64,000 nt of DNA from Bacteroidia bacterium (GTDB lineage: Bacteria; Bacteroidota; Bacteroidia; Flavobacteriales; Flavobacteriaceae), in contig JAUIFC010000004.1 in assembly GCA_030429455.1 (NCBI GenBank), positions 1 to 64,000 on the forward strand, read 5' to 3'. Of the stretch, positions 25,549 to 33,652 are shown in pieces. The position numbers and the translations under genes are program-made. How positions within the stretch are numbered: the stretch's first letter is position 1; every line of letters starts with the position of its first letter. The notes beneath the pieces are model-generated. The model made no database searches. It saw nothing but the letters and a program-made list of their open reading frames with translations, and was not told the DNA's origin.

Positions 25549-28047
25549 ATGAAACAATTTATTTACATGTTGATTATTAGTGTGTTAATGATCAACGCTT
25601 CTCTTTTTTCGCAGGAACTTATGTCTCCTGATAAGTTTTTAGGCTACGAATTAGGCACAAGAACTACACCGCATTACAAAGTAGTGGAATACTTCAAGGC
25701 TGTAGAAAGAGCAAATCCTAACCAGGTTCAACTTACCAACTACGGTAAAACCAACGAATTAAGGGAATTATATGTAGCGGTAATTTCAAGTCCAGAAAAC
25801 ATTCAAAATTTGGAAGAAATAAAGGAAAATAACTTGATTAACGCTGGAATAAAAACCGGCAATGCCACAACACCAGACATAGCGATAGTATGGTTAAGTT
25901 ATAATGTTCATGGAAATGAAAATTCTGCCACAGAGGCTTCGATGAAAACCATTTACTCACTTCTAAAGGATAAACAAGAATGGCTTAAAAATACTGTTGT
26001 CATAATCGATCCGTGTTTAAATCCAGATGGTTACGACCGTTATGTCAATTGGTTTAGACAAACAGGAAGGTTCCCTTTTGATTCAGACGTTCAAGCGAGA
26101 GAACACGATGAGCCATGGCCACGAGGCAGGCCTAACCATTATCTTTTTGACCTTAACAGAGACTGGATGTGGGCAACTCAAATAGAAACTCAGTCTCGGT
26201 TGAAAATTTATAACCAGTGGATGCCACATATTCATGCCGACTATCACGAGCAAGGCATAAACGACAAATATTACTTTGCTCCTGCGGCAAAACCGTTTCA
26301 TGAAATCATTACACCTTGGCAACGTGAGTTTCAGACTCAAATTGGAAAAAACAATGCCCAGTATTTTGACAAAGAAGGCTTGTTGTACTTTACCAGAGAA
26401 CGATTTGACTTGTTTTATCCAAGCTATGGGGACACATACCCCACATACATGGGTGCCATTGGCATGACGTATGAGCAAGCCGGGAATAGCCGTGGTGGTT
26501 TAGGAGTTATGACCAAAGAAAAAGAAGTCTTAACTTTAGTCGAAAGAATTAATAATCAAACTATTACTTCTTTATCTAATGTAGAAATGGCTTCTAAAAA
26601 TGCCACTAAACTAAATGAAGAATTTAAAGCGTTTTTCCAAAACAAAAATGCAAAGACCAAAAGCTATGTGTTAAAAGGCCATTCTGAAAAGCTTGATGCA
26701 TTGACTTCGCTTTTAGACAAACACGACATTAAATATGAACACGCATCTGATCAAACCCTAAGTGGCTACAATTATGCCAGCGGAAATTCGTCTAAAATGA
26801 AAGTTAGTGAATCGGCAGTAGTCATTCACGCGGATCAACCTAAAGGGAAAATGGTTAAAGCCTTATTTGAACCAAATGCCAAATTAGAAGATTCTTTGAC
26901 TTATGACATTACGGCTTGGTCTTTACCTTATGCCTACGGTCTAGATGCCATTGCAAGCGCAAACAAGGTAAAAGGTTCTGCAAAGGAAAAAACTTCAAAT
27001 GCTGAAGAAAAGGCATTAGCAGATGCCTATGCCTACGTCATTGAATGGAATTCCATGGCAGATGCCAAATTTTTGTCTGCTTTACTTCAACAAGGAATCA
27101 AAGTAAGGTTTGCTGAAAAACCCTTTACATCAAATGGAAATAAATTTCAAGCAGGTTCACTGATCATTACTCAGAGGGATAATGATGCACTAAAAGATTT
27201 CACACAACAATTAAGTGCATTGGTTACTGCGCACCAACAAATATTAACGCCTATAACCTCTGGTTTTTCGGAAACTACTCCAGATATTGGTTCTAGTGAC
27301 ATAAAACTCATTCATCAGCCAAAAATCGCAGTATTTGGTGGCGAAGGTGTTTCATCTTTAAGTTATGGAGAAGTTTGGCACTACTTCGAACAGGAATTAA
27401 AATACCCTATCACCTCACTAAATCTTGAGTCTTATGCTTACTTGGATTTGGATAAGTACGATGTAATTATCCTTCCAAACGGAAATTACAGCAGCTTTGT
27501 AAAAGCAGATAGTTTGAAAAAAATAGAAACTTGGATAAACAAAGGGGGTAGATTAATTGGAATCCAAAGAGCCTTAAACATTTTTGCAAGTAGTAAATCC
27601 TTTAGTTTAAAAAGAAAGAAAAAAGAGTCTGAAGAAAACAGTAAGGAAAAAGAAGAAGAGAAACTTATGCCTTATGCCAAGCGGGAAAGACATAGCATAA
27701 GCAATTACATTACTGGAGCCATTTTTAAGACAGAAATTGATAACTCTCATCCTTTGGCTTTTGGTTATGATCAAAATTATTTTTCGTTAAAATTAGGAGC
27801 TTCGGCGTACAGCTTTTTAGATCGAGGCTATAATGTAGGTTATTTAAAAAACAACAAAGTATATTCTGGCTTTGCCGGTTATAAAGCCAAAAAACAAATA
27901 GAAAACACACTCGTTTTTGGTGAAGAAAGAAAAGGACAAGGAAGCGCCATCTATTTCGTGGACAATATTCTATTTAGAGGATTCTGGGAAAATGGTAAAC
28001 TTTTCATGGCCAATTCTGTATTCTTTGTCAACAATGATGGCGATTAG
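25549..28047 (+). CDS. Secreted M14-family zinc carboxypeptidase
   Basis: 832 residues from the ATG at 25549, where the signal peptide begins (MKQFIYMLIISVLMINASLFSQ); the upstream in-frame start at 25492 is not credible. An M14 peptidase domain occupies residues ~50-380, with the first zinc ligands in HGNE (H121, E124) and further conserved HADYHEQG. The C-terminal half holds a class I glutamine-amidotransferase-like domain (IAVFGGEGVSSLSYGEVWHYFEQEL, GGRLIGIQRAL), the usual layout of large Bacteroidota M14 proteins. A charged insert of K/E (residues ~690-710) interrupts that domain. Probably degrades peptides in the periplasm or outside. Confidence 0.88.
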   Translation: MKQFIYMLIISVLMINASLFSQELMSPDKFLGYELGTRTTPHYKVVEYFKAVERANPNQVQLTNYGKTNELRELYVAVISSPENIQNLEEIKENNLINAGIKTGNATTPDIAIVWLSYNVHGNENSATEASMKTIYSLLKDKQEWLKNTVVIIDPCLNPDGYDRYVNWFRQTGRFPFDSDVQAREHDEPWPRGRPNHYLFDLNRDWMWATQIETQSRLKIYNQWMPHIHADYHEQGINDKYYFAPAAKPFHEIITPWQREFQTQIGKNNAQYFDKEGLLYFTRERFDLFYPSYGDTYPTYMGAIGMTYEQAGNSRGGLGVMTKEKEVLTLVERINNQTITSLSNVEMASKNATKLNEEFKAFFQNKNAKTKSYVLKGHSEKLDALTSLLDKHDIKYEHASDQTLSGYNYASGNSSKMKVSESAVVIHADQPKGKMVKALFEPNAKLEDSLTYDITAWSLPYAYGLDAIASANKVKGSAKEKTSNAEEKALADAYAYVIEWNSMADAKFLSALLQQGIKVRFAEKPFTSNGNKFQAGSLIITQRDNDALKDFTQQLSALVTAHQQILTPITSGFSETTPDIGSSDIKLIHQPKIAVFGGEGVSSLSYGEVWHYFEQELKYPITSLNLESYAYLDLDKYDVIILPNGNYSSFVKADSLKKIETWINKGGRLIGIQRALNIFASSKSFSLKRKKKESEENSKEKEEEKLMPYAKRERHSISNYITGAIFKTEIDNSHPLAFGYDQNYFSLKLGASAYSFLDRGYNVGYLKNNKVYSGFAGYKAKKQIENTLVFGEERKGQGSAIYFVDNILFRGFWENGKLFMANSVFFVNNDGD

Positions 28048-28050
28048 AAT

Positions 28051-28224
28051 GAGATAATACCATTTGTGATTTGAAATTACTGTAAAAGAAATTGATGATT
28101 TTTTTCTTTAATCAATACAGAAAAATAAAGCATAGCCAAAACTAAGGTTTCTTTTTATGTTGCAGTAGAAAGGATAAAAGGGCGATTTATTACGGTAATT
28201 TCAAATTATAAATGGTATAAATTC
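28051..28224 (+). repeat. Long inverted repeat (possible MITE or 3'-UTR hairpin)
   Basis: The arm at 28051-28085 matches the reverse complement of 28190-28224 at 29 of 35 bases, and the inner 29 pairs (28057-28085 with 28190-28218) have only three mismatches. Read as plus-strand RNA, all three (28066, 28068, 28081) are G-U pairs, so a continuous 29-bp stem could form around a 104-base loop. It starts four bases after the peptidase stop. I see no target-site duplication and no transposase. Confidence 0.65.
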
Positions 28225-28250
28225 AAGCAATAAATTTTGATACAGGTAAG

Positions 28251-28285
28251 AACCCGAAAAGACCACAACATTTTTTCGGGTTTTT
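28251..28285 (+). terminator. Terminator upstream of helicase gene
   Basis: AACCCGAAAA pairs with TTTTCGGGTT around a 12-base loop, followed by a T-run. It would end transcription from the M14 peptidase after the long inverted repeat. Confidence 0.7.
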
Positions 28286-28389
28286 CTTTAAAATGAAAAT
28301 GTCTTGTGTAATTTTAGTTGAAAAGCTCATAATTGTATAGTTTTATTAAAAGGAAATACAGTCCTGACGAATAGAATTACATTCGCAGT

Positions 28390-30819
28390 ATGCCATTAGA
28401 TTTTTCACCTTTTCACAAGTGGTTTGAAACCAAAAAATGGAGTGTTTTTGAGTTTCAACAGCAAACTTGGAATGCTTACGCACAAGGAAAAAATGGTTTG
28501 GTCAACGCACCAACGGGAAGTGGAAAAACCTATTCGCTTTGGGTGCCAATTTTAGCCGAAATCTCTCAACAATCTCAAAACCAAAAAGGACTCAAAGCCT
28601 TATGGATTACACCACTTAGAGCATTGGCGGTGGACATCAAAGCATCTGCAGAACGACTCATTCGGGAACTCAATTTGGACATAAGCGTCGGCATCCGAAA
28701 TGGAGACACCTCGACTACCGAGCGCCAAAAACAAAAACGAAAAATGCCAGATTTGCTCATCACTACTCCAGAAAGTATGCATCTGCTACTGGCAACCAAG
28801 GACTATCCAAAGCTTTTTAAAAACTGTAAAGCTGTGGTGGTGGACGAGTGGCATGAACTTCTAGGCACAAAACGAGGTGTTTTGGTCGAGGTAGCGCTTT
28901 CCAGATTAAAAACCATTTCCTTACCTAAGATTTGGGGAATCTCGGCTACAATTGGAAATTTGGAAGAAGCACTTCATGTCTTACTTGGTGAAGACTATTT
29001 CGCTTTTGAAAAAGAAATGGTCATTGCCAACATCCGCAAAACCATCGAAGTAAAAAGCATTTTACCAAACAAGGTGGAACGTTTTCCGTGGCGTGGCCAT
29101 TTAGGTTTACATCTTCTGGATGAAATTATTCCTATTTTAAAGTCTTCTAAAAGTTCTTTAATTTTTACAAATACACGGTCTCAATGCGAAATTTGGTTTC
29201 AAAAGATTTTGGAAAAATACCCCGAATTTGCTGGCGATTTGGCTATGCACCACAGCAGCATAGACAAAAAAATGCGGGTTTGGGTCGAGGATGCTTTACG
29301 AAACGACAACATAAAAGCTGTGGTTTGTACATCGAGTTTGGATTTAGGGGTAGACTTTGCACCTGTAGAAACCATTATACAAATTGGTGGTCCCAAGGGC
29401 GTTGCTCGTTTTATGCAGCGTGCTGGTAGAAGTGGTCATCGACCAGGGGAACCAAGTAGGATCTACTTTTTGCCAACACATGCCATCGAATTGGTTGAAG
29501 CCTTGGCACTTCAAAAAGCCGTGAAAGAAAAAACAGTTGAAGAACGCTTACCTTATATTAACTGTTTTGATGTGCTGGTACAATATCTAACCACTTTGGC
29601 TATTTCAGAAGGTTTTTATCCTGCCCAAATTTATGAGGAAATCAAATCTACCTTCTGCTTCCAAGATTTATCTCAAGAAGCTTGGCTTTGGGCTCTGGAT
29701 TACATTACCACAGGAGGCAGTTCGTTGAAGACTTATAACGACTATCACAAAATTGTGATCGATGAAGATAACCGATATATCATTAAAAACAAAGGTATTG
29801 CCATGCGACATCGCCTCCAAATTGGGAGTATCGTTAGCGACGCTGTACTAAAAGTAAAATACCTTTCGGGAAAATATGTTGGGAGTGTCGAAGAGTGGTT
29901 CATCTCTAAACTTAAGCCTGGCGATGTGTTCACCTTTGCTGGAAAAACTTTAGAGCTCATTCGTATCAAACACATGGATGTTCAAGTAAAAAAGTCTTCA
30001 TCCAAAACGAGTAAAGTCCCTGCTTGGATGGGTGGCCGAATGACTTTATCTTCTCAACTCAGCGATGGTCTAAGAGCCATCATGTATTCCTTAAAACATA
30101 AAACAGATTCTCCTGAATACAAAAGTTTAGAACCCATTCTCATTCAGCAACAAAAGGAATCTATTATTCCAGAACCTTCTGAATTTTTAATTGAAATTTT
30201 TGAAACCAAAGAAGGATTTCATCATGTTTTCTATCCTTTTGAAGGACGGTTTGTTCACGAAGCCATGGCAAGCCTTGTCGCCTATCGTATAAGTTTAAAT
30301 CAACCTATAAGTTTTTCATTGGCTTACAACGACTATGGATTTGAATTACTTTCTGATCAAAAAATTGATAAGGATATCGTAAATGATAAAAATCTTTGGG
30401 ATAACAAAAACCTAAATACAGACCTGTACAAGAGTTTGAATGCTACAGAAATGGCGCGACGCAAGTTCAGGGATATTGCTGTGATTTCTGGATTGGTGTT
30501 TTCGGGTTATCCAGGCAAAGCCCTGAAAGCTAAACACCTGCAATCGGGTTCTCAACTTATCTTTGAAGTCTTTAGAGATTACGAACCAGAAAACCCCTTG
30601 TTTTTACAAGCTTATAAAGAAACCTTTGAGTATTCTCTGGAAGAAGGACGACTTTACAAGGCTTTGACGCGAATTGCGAATCAAGAGAACGTCATTAGAA
30701 AATGTAGTTTTCCAACCCCATTTTCGTTTCCCATCATTACCGATCGTTTACGAGAAAAGTTGTCTTCCGAAACACTGGAAGACAGGATTAAAAAGATGAT
30801 TGCTGAAATGAATGCTTAG
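28390..30819 (+). CDS. Ligase-associated DNA damage response DEXH-box helicase (Lhr-type)
   Basis: 809 residues. Superfamily 2 core: Walker A APTGSGKT (residues 40-47), DEWH box at residues 152-155, SATIGN motif III, FTNTRSQCE, VCTSSLDLGVDFAPVE and QRAGRSGH motif VI. The C-terminal half has the winged-helix and Lhr core of the large helicase-related (Lhr/Lhr-C) group. In Bacteroidota and Proteobacteria this protein usually stands in a cluster with an ATP-dependent DNA ligase, an MBL-fold exonuclease and the PdeM phosphoesterase; none of these is present here. Probably ATP-dependent DNA or RNA unwinding in repair. Confidence 0.93.
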   Translation: MPLDFSPFHKWFETKKWSVFEFQQQTWNAYAQGKNGLVNAPTGSGKTYSLWVPILAEISQQSQNQKGLKALWITPLRALAVDIKASAERLIRELNLDISVGIRNGDTSTTERQKQKRKMPDLLITTPESMHLLLATKDYPKLFKNCKAVVVDEWHELLGTKRGVLVEVALSRLKTISLPKIWGISATIGNLEEALHVLLGEDYFAFEKEMVIANIRKTIEVKSILPNKVERFPWRGHLGLHLLDEIIPILKSSKSSLIFTNTRSQCEIWFQKILEKYPEFAGDLAMHHSSIDKKMRVWVEDALRNDNIKAVVCTSSLDLGVDFAPVETIIQIGGPKGVARFMQRAGRSGHRPGEPSRIYFLPTHAIELVEALALQKAVKEKTVEERLPYINCFDVLVQYLTTLAISEGFYPAQIYEEIKSTFCFQDLSQEAWLWALDYITTGGSSLKTYNDYHKIVIDEDNRYIIKNKGIAMRHRLQIGSIVSDAVLKVKYLSGKYVGSVEEWFISKLKPGDVFTFAGKTLELIRIKHMDVQVKKSSSKTSKVPAWMGGRMTLSSQLSDGLRAIMYSLKHKTDSPEYKSLEPILIQQQKESIIPEPSEFLIEIFETKEGFHHVFYPFEGRFVHEAMASLVAYRISLNQPISFSLAYNDYGFELLSDQKIDKDIVNDKNLWDNKNLNTDLYKSLNATEMARRKFRDIAVISGLVFSGYPGKALKAKHLQSGSQLIFEVFRDYEPENPLFLQAYKETFEYSLEEGRLYKALTRIANQENVIRKCSFPTPFSFPIITDRLREKLSSETLEDRIKKMIAEMNA

Positions 30820-30906
30820 CTATAATCGCTTAATAAATTCTGCTGTTGTAACTAATCAGTCCGATATTAAATTTTCAAACTATTGGAAACCAAGGCTTAG
30901 TTTATT

Positions 30907-31016
30907 TTAACCGCTAATGGATCGTCAAGGTTTGCGCAAGGGTCACAAGGAGCTAAATGGTTGAATATAAACCCTTAGCGGACCTAGCGTGTTTTCATTG
31001 TACTCCTTGCGGTTAA
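30907..31016. repeat. Degenerate palindromic repeat, intergenic
   Basis: The 110-bp segment opens with TTAACCGC and closes with GCGGTTAA, and contains several spaced variants of GCGCAAGG, CACAAGGAG and CTCCTTGCGG. It looks like one degraded copy of a Bacteroidota intergenic palindromic repeat with motifs of the type AACCGC-AAGG. It sits in the gene-free gap 30820-31158 between the helicase and ferritin; the rest of this gap shows nothing else. Confidence 0.5.
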
Positions 31017-31140
31017 TTTTTGGTTTTGATAATCAGATAACTAAAAGAATACAGGATGCTGATGAGTTGCCTCCTATTTAGATTGAATTTAAAAAATTTA
31101 TATTCTAAAATCCTTAACAGATGTAAATTGCATTATCTTA

Positions 31141-31148
31141 TAGTTTTG
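31141..31148 (+). promoter_or_regulatory. Ferritin promoter -7 element
   Basis: TAGTTTTG matches TAnnTTTG. The predicted transcription start falls only a few bases before the first ATG (31159), giving a very short leader; the second ATG at 31165 would have a leader of about ten bases. Confidence 0.5.
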
Positions 31149-31158
31149 TAAAAAATTA

Positions 31159-31686
31159 ATGACTATGTTATCAAAAACTGTTGAAAGTGCTTTAAATAAA
31201 CAAATTAGAATTGAAGCGGAATCATCTCAAGTGTATTTGGCGATGGCCGTTTGGGCCGAAGTAAAAGGCCTTGAAGGGATTTCAAATTTTATGTACGACC
31301 AGTCTGACGAAGAACGTGAACACATGCTTAAACTCATTAAGTTTGTAAATGAACGTGGTGGACACGCCCATATTTCTGAATTGAATGCGCCTGACGTTAG
31401 TTTTAATTCGTTTCAGGAAATGTTTGAAAAATTGCTTGAGCATGAAATTTTTGTATCTCAAAGCATTAATGAATTGGTTCATATTACTTTTGAAGAAAAA
31501 GATTATGCCACAAACAATTTCTTACAGTGGTACGTCTCGGAACAAATTGAAGAAGAAGCAACTGCCCGCACAATTCTGGATAAAATTAATATGATTGGTG
31601 ACGACAAAGGTGGTCTATACCTCTTTGACAGAGACATCCAACAAATAAATGTCCAAACAGCAGTAAATACACCTGCTGGAGAATAA
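31159..31686 (+). CDS. Ferritin (FtnA-like)
   Basis: 175 residues, or 173 if translation begins at the second ATG (MLSKTVESAL), which the position of the -7 box slightly favours. Four-helix ferritin with ferroxidase residues visible: E in RIEAESSQVYLAM, DEEREH (E and H of site A/B), E in LLEHEIFVSQ, and QWYVSEQIEEE. It oxidises Fe2+ and stores iron in a 24-mer in the cytoplasm. The C-terminal tail VNTPAGE coincides with a 27-bp sequence that reappears 1.8 kb downstream. A strong terminator follows. Confidence 0.96.
   Translation: MTMLSKTVESALNKQIRIEAESSQVYLAMAVWAEVKGLEGISNFMYDQSDEEREHMLKLIKFVNERGGHAHISELNAPDVSFNSFQEMFEKLLEHEIFVSQSINELVHITFEEKDYATNNFLQWYVSEQIEEEATARTILDKINMIGDDKGGLYLFDRDIQQINVQTAVNTPAGE
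31659..31685 (+). repeat. 27-bp direct repeat, copy 1 (ferritin 3' end)
   Basis: Twenty-seven bases at the end of the ferritin coding region recur at 33497-33523 with one mismatch. Together the copies bracket the segment with the two orphan genes at 32290-33334. Confidence 0.85.
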
Positions 31687-31721
31687 ATTCTTTTTAGATT
31701 ATAATACTTACTATTAAGGCT

Positions 31722-31756
31722 AGGCTGTTTGAACAAATGTTCAAGTAGCCTTTTTT
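31722..31756 (+). terminator. Ferritin terminator
   Basis: AGGCTGTTTGAAC pairs with GTTCAAGTAGCCT (one mismatch plus one G-U) around a 4-base loop, followed by six T. Confidence 0.85.
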
Positions 31757-32129
31757 GTTTTGCTACGTTTTAATCAGTTTATATGACATTTAGTATATGA
31801 ACAAGAACTATTCTCAAATTATCTATTACAAGGAATAGCTCTTTTCTATAGTTGGAAATGTTCTAAAATTACCTAGCTCAAAATAAGTGCATGAATCCTA
31901 TATAAAAATTTTTGTGCTTTACAATTCTATTAACGCTTAAGCTAATCTAAACAACATCCAACGAATAGTTTTGATTGAACAATATATAAAAGCAACTAAA
32001 AATTTTTTAAACCTTATAGTATTTTAATAAATTTTCATAATTTTAAATTAATATTTTATAAAATATATTAATATAATAGTTATTCATTAAGTCAGGCATT
32101 GTGTTAGATGTGAAAGTTTAAAACAAAGA
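31757..32129. other. Gene-free AT-rich spacer upstream of the orphan lipoprotein
   Basis: About 370 bp, notably richer in A and T than its surroundings (especially 31980-32090), with no open frame above ~15 codons. It probably holds the promoter for the following genes, but I cannot pick out a convincing TAnnTTTG element. Confidence 0.45.
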
Positions 32130-32272
32130 GGTTAGCGTGTGAAAGAACACGATATAGACCTATAAGTCAATCGCTAAAAGATTAGAACTAAAACAAAAAA
32201 TATACTGTTGAATCGCTTTTGAATAACAAATGGGAATAATTCCCAATCCAACAAATTTAAAGTTGGCTAACC
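32130..32272 (+). ncRNA. Candidate structured 5' leader before Cys-rich lipoprotein gene
   Basis: GGTTAGC at 32130-32136 is complementary to GCTAACC at 32266-32272 and could close a ~143-base element that ends 17 bases before the start codon. Inside are a hairpin CGTGT-gaaaga-ACACG (32136-32151) and a 15-bp palindrome TGGGAATAATTCCCA (32231-32245). Whether it folds or regulates is untested. Confidence 0.3.
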
Positions 32273-32289
32273 ACTAAATTCTTTTAAAA

Positions 32290-32865
32290 ATGAAAACTAA
32301 AAGTCTGAATTTATTGTTATTGACCCTAATATTTTTTGTGTTATTCTCTTGTACACATGAAAATAGAATTATTGATAATCAAGCTATAGTAAAAAAATAT
32401 GGCAACCTAAATATCAATTTATATAATCTAGGAATTTTTGAATATGGTATTGAAAAATTAAATGTCGACTACACAACAATTTTTAGAGAGGATAAAATAA
32501 TTGGATATGAAATGAAAACAGTGTTATTTGAAACAGAAGTTAGAGTAAATAATGACCATTCTGTTATTGAAGTAAATAGCGTGAATGATGAAAAAACGAA
32601 TATCTTTAATAGAGTACTAAATGAAAATGGTGAGTACAATTTAGAACCTTTAAATAATTCGCCAGTTGATAATTATCAAGTGAAAAATTTATCATCGAAC
32701 TGCAATCTCATTCTTGCGGGATGTGTTTCTGCTTGCGTATTAGGTACGGCTGCAATTGCAGCATCGGATGGTCCCCTACCTTTAATGGATGCTTTAGCTG
32801 CATCTTTTTATATAACATGCAATGCTAATTGTGCATTGGATCATCAAAATTGCGTTAACCAGTAA
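32290..32865 (+). CDS. Orphan lipoprotein with C-terminal Cys-rich hydrophobic domain
   Basis: 191 residues. Signal peptide with lipobox LFFVLFSC. Residues ~25-130 are polar and beta-rich; the last ~55 residues change character and hold six cysteines in a hydrophobic, Ala/Gly-rich stretch (NCNLILAGCVSACVLG, ITCNANCALDHQNC). I do not recognise a family. The two-part build, polar N-terminal part and compact Cys-rich hydrophobic C-terminus, recalls precursor proteins of disulphide-bonded bacteriocins such as halocin C8, where the C-terminus is released; that is only an analogy. It is followed 10 bp later by a small membrane protein gene. Confidence 0.65.
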   Translation: MKTKSLNLLLLTLIFFVLFSCTHENRIIDNQAIVKKYGNLNINLYNLGIFEYGIEKLNVDYTTIFREDKIIGYEMKTVLFETEVRVNNDHSVIEVNSVNDEKTNIFNRVLNENGEYNLEPLNNSPVDNYQVKNLSSNCNLILAGCVSACVLGTAAIAASDGPLPLMDALAASFYITCNANCALDHQNCVNQ

Positions 32866-32875
32866 AACATTTATT

Positions 32876-33334
32876 ATGATTAGAAAACTAACATCTTTTT
32901 TGTATAACAGTTCTAGTGTTAGAAAAAAATTTAATAATAAATTCTTTGTTGTCCCATCCAAAGTGATTTTTACTAACTCAGATGTAGACAATATTAAATC
33001 ATTAAATTGGCTTTTTTCTAAGCGTTTGAACTTAGTTATAAACGAAAATAAAATTATTTTAGGTAACAAACATTTTTTAATAGAAGATGTAAAAAATGTA
33101 GTATGTTATAAATTAAAATCAAACCTATTGTTTATAACTTATTCTGCATATAAAATTGAACTAAAAGATAAGCAGTTTATTTATTTAGGAGTAGATAAAT
33201 TTTACAACAGATTAAATGAATTATTAAATGTCAAAAACACTAAATTTTTGACTGAAAAGAAATCCTTCTTAAATCCTTCATTTCTGTTTGTTTTATGTTT
33301 AATTATGTTACTTATTTTATCCATTATAAGTTAA
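32876..33334 (+). CDS. Small membrane-anchored protein of unknown function
   Basis: 152 residues from the ATG at 32876 (MIRKLTSFL); the longer frame from 32822 overlaps the previous gene and lacks sense. The protein is basic and polar (many K, N, F) with a single C-terminal membrane helix (FLFVLCLIMLLILSIIS) and a middle region of strands (KLNLVINENKIILG, LFITYSAYKIELKDKQFIYLG) reminiscent of a PH-like small domain. A tail-anchored cytoplasmic domain is the likely topology. Co-transcribed with the Cys-rich lipoprotein; it could be its export helper or immunity partner (inference). Confidence 0.6.
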   Translation: MIRKLTSFLYNSSSVRKKFNNKFFVVPSKVIFTNSDVDNIKSLNWLFSKRLNLVINENKIILGNKHFLIEDVKNVVCYKLKSNLLFITYSAYKIELKDKQFIYLGVDKFYNRLNELLNVKNTKFLTEKKSFLNPSFLFVLCLIMLLILSIIS

Positions 33335-33398
33335 ATTAAAAAAGTATTTTTTTTAAATAGTGCTTCAAGGATTTACTTTTGAATAAATTTTCAAAAGA

Positions 33399-33524
33399 TT
33401 GGAACATAAAATAGAACTCATTGAAAGTTTTGGAAAAATTGCTGTCTTTTTGATGGTATTACTGTCTGTTTTTCTATTTACGGTAAAACTAAAGGTAGCA
33501 GTAATTACACCTGCTGGAGAATAG
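33399..33524 (+). pseudogene. Chimeric relic: AraC-type sensor N-terminus joined to ferritin tail
   Basis: A 41-codon frame from TTG 33399, preceded by a TACTTTTG promoter box at 33374-33381. Its first ~30 residues (EHKIELIESFGKIAVFLM, LLSVFLFTVK) resemble the start of multi-TM AraC-family regulators of flavobacteria, and its end (VITPAGE) is in frame with the ferritin C-terminus encoded by the 27-bp repeat. It is best read as a truncated gene fused to duplicated ferritin sequence; the AraC link is from memory of the family and uncertain. Confidence 0.35.
33497..33523 (+). repeat. 27-bp direct repeat, copy 2
   Basis: Matches 31659-31685 at 26 of 27 bases, including the codons for the ferritin C-terminus (TPAGE). 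The sequence after it is still weakly similar to that after ferritin (T-run, then ATTAC-like bases), suggesting a duplicated 3' end rather than a short chance match. Confidence 0.85.
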
Positions 33525-33553
33525 GATTTTTTTTATAAATATTACGAACGACT

Positions 33554-33592
33554 AAACTGCCTTTTTTCATAATCAAAAAAGGCAGTTTTTTT
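33554..33592. terminator. Bidirectional terminator between orphan pair and rnr
   Basis: Perfect 14-bp stem (AAACTGCCTTTTTT with AAAAAAGGCAGTTT) around a 7-base loop, flanked by A and T runs. Confidence 0.85.
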
Positions 33593-33652
33593 GTTTTCTC
33601 TGAAAAAAGCTTTTTCGTAAAACCAAGCATTATAATTCTGTTGTGTAGTGGG

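Noticed and set aside
28051-28224. Complete insertion sequence at the long inverted repeat
   Set aside because: No transposase frame lies between or beside the arms and no target-site duplication is visible.
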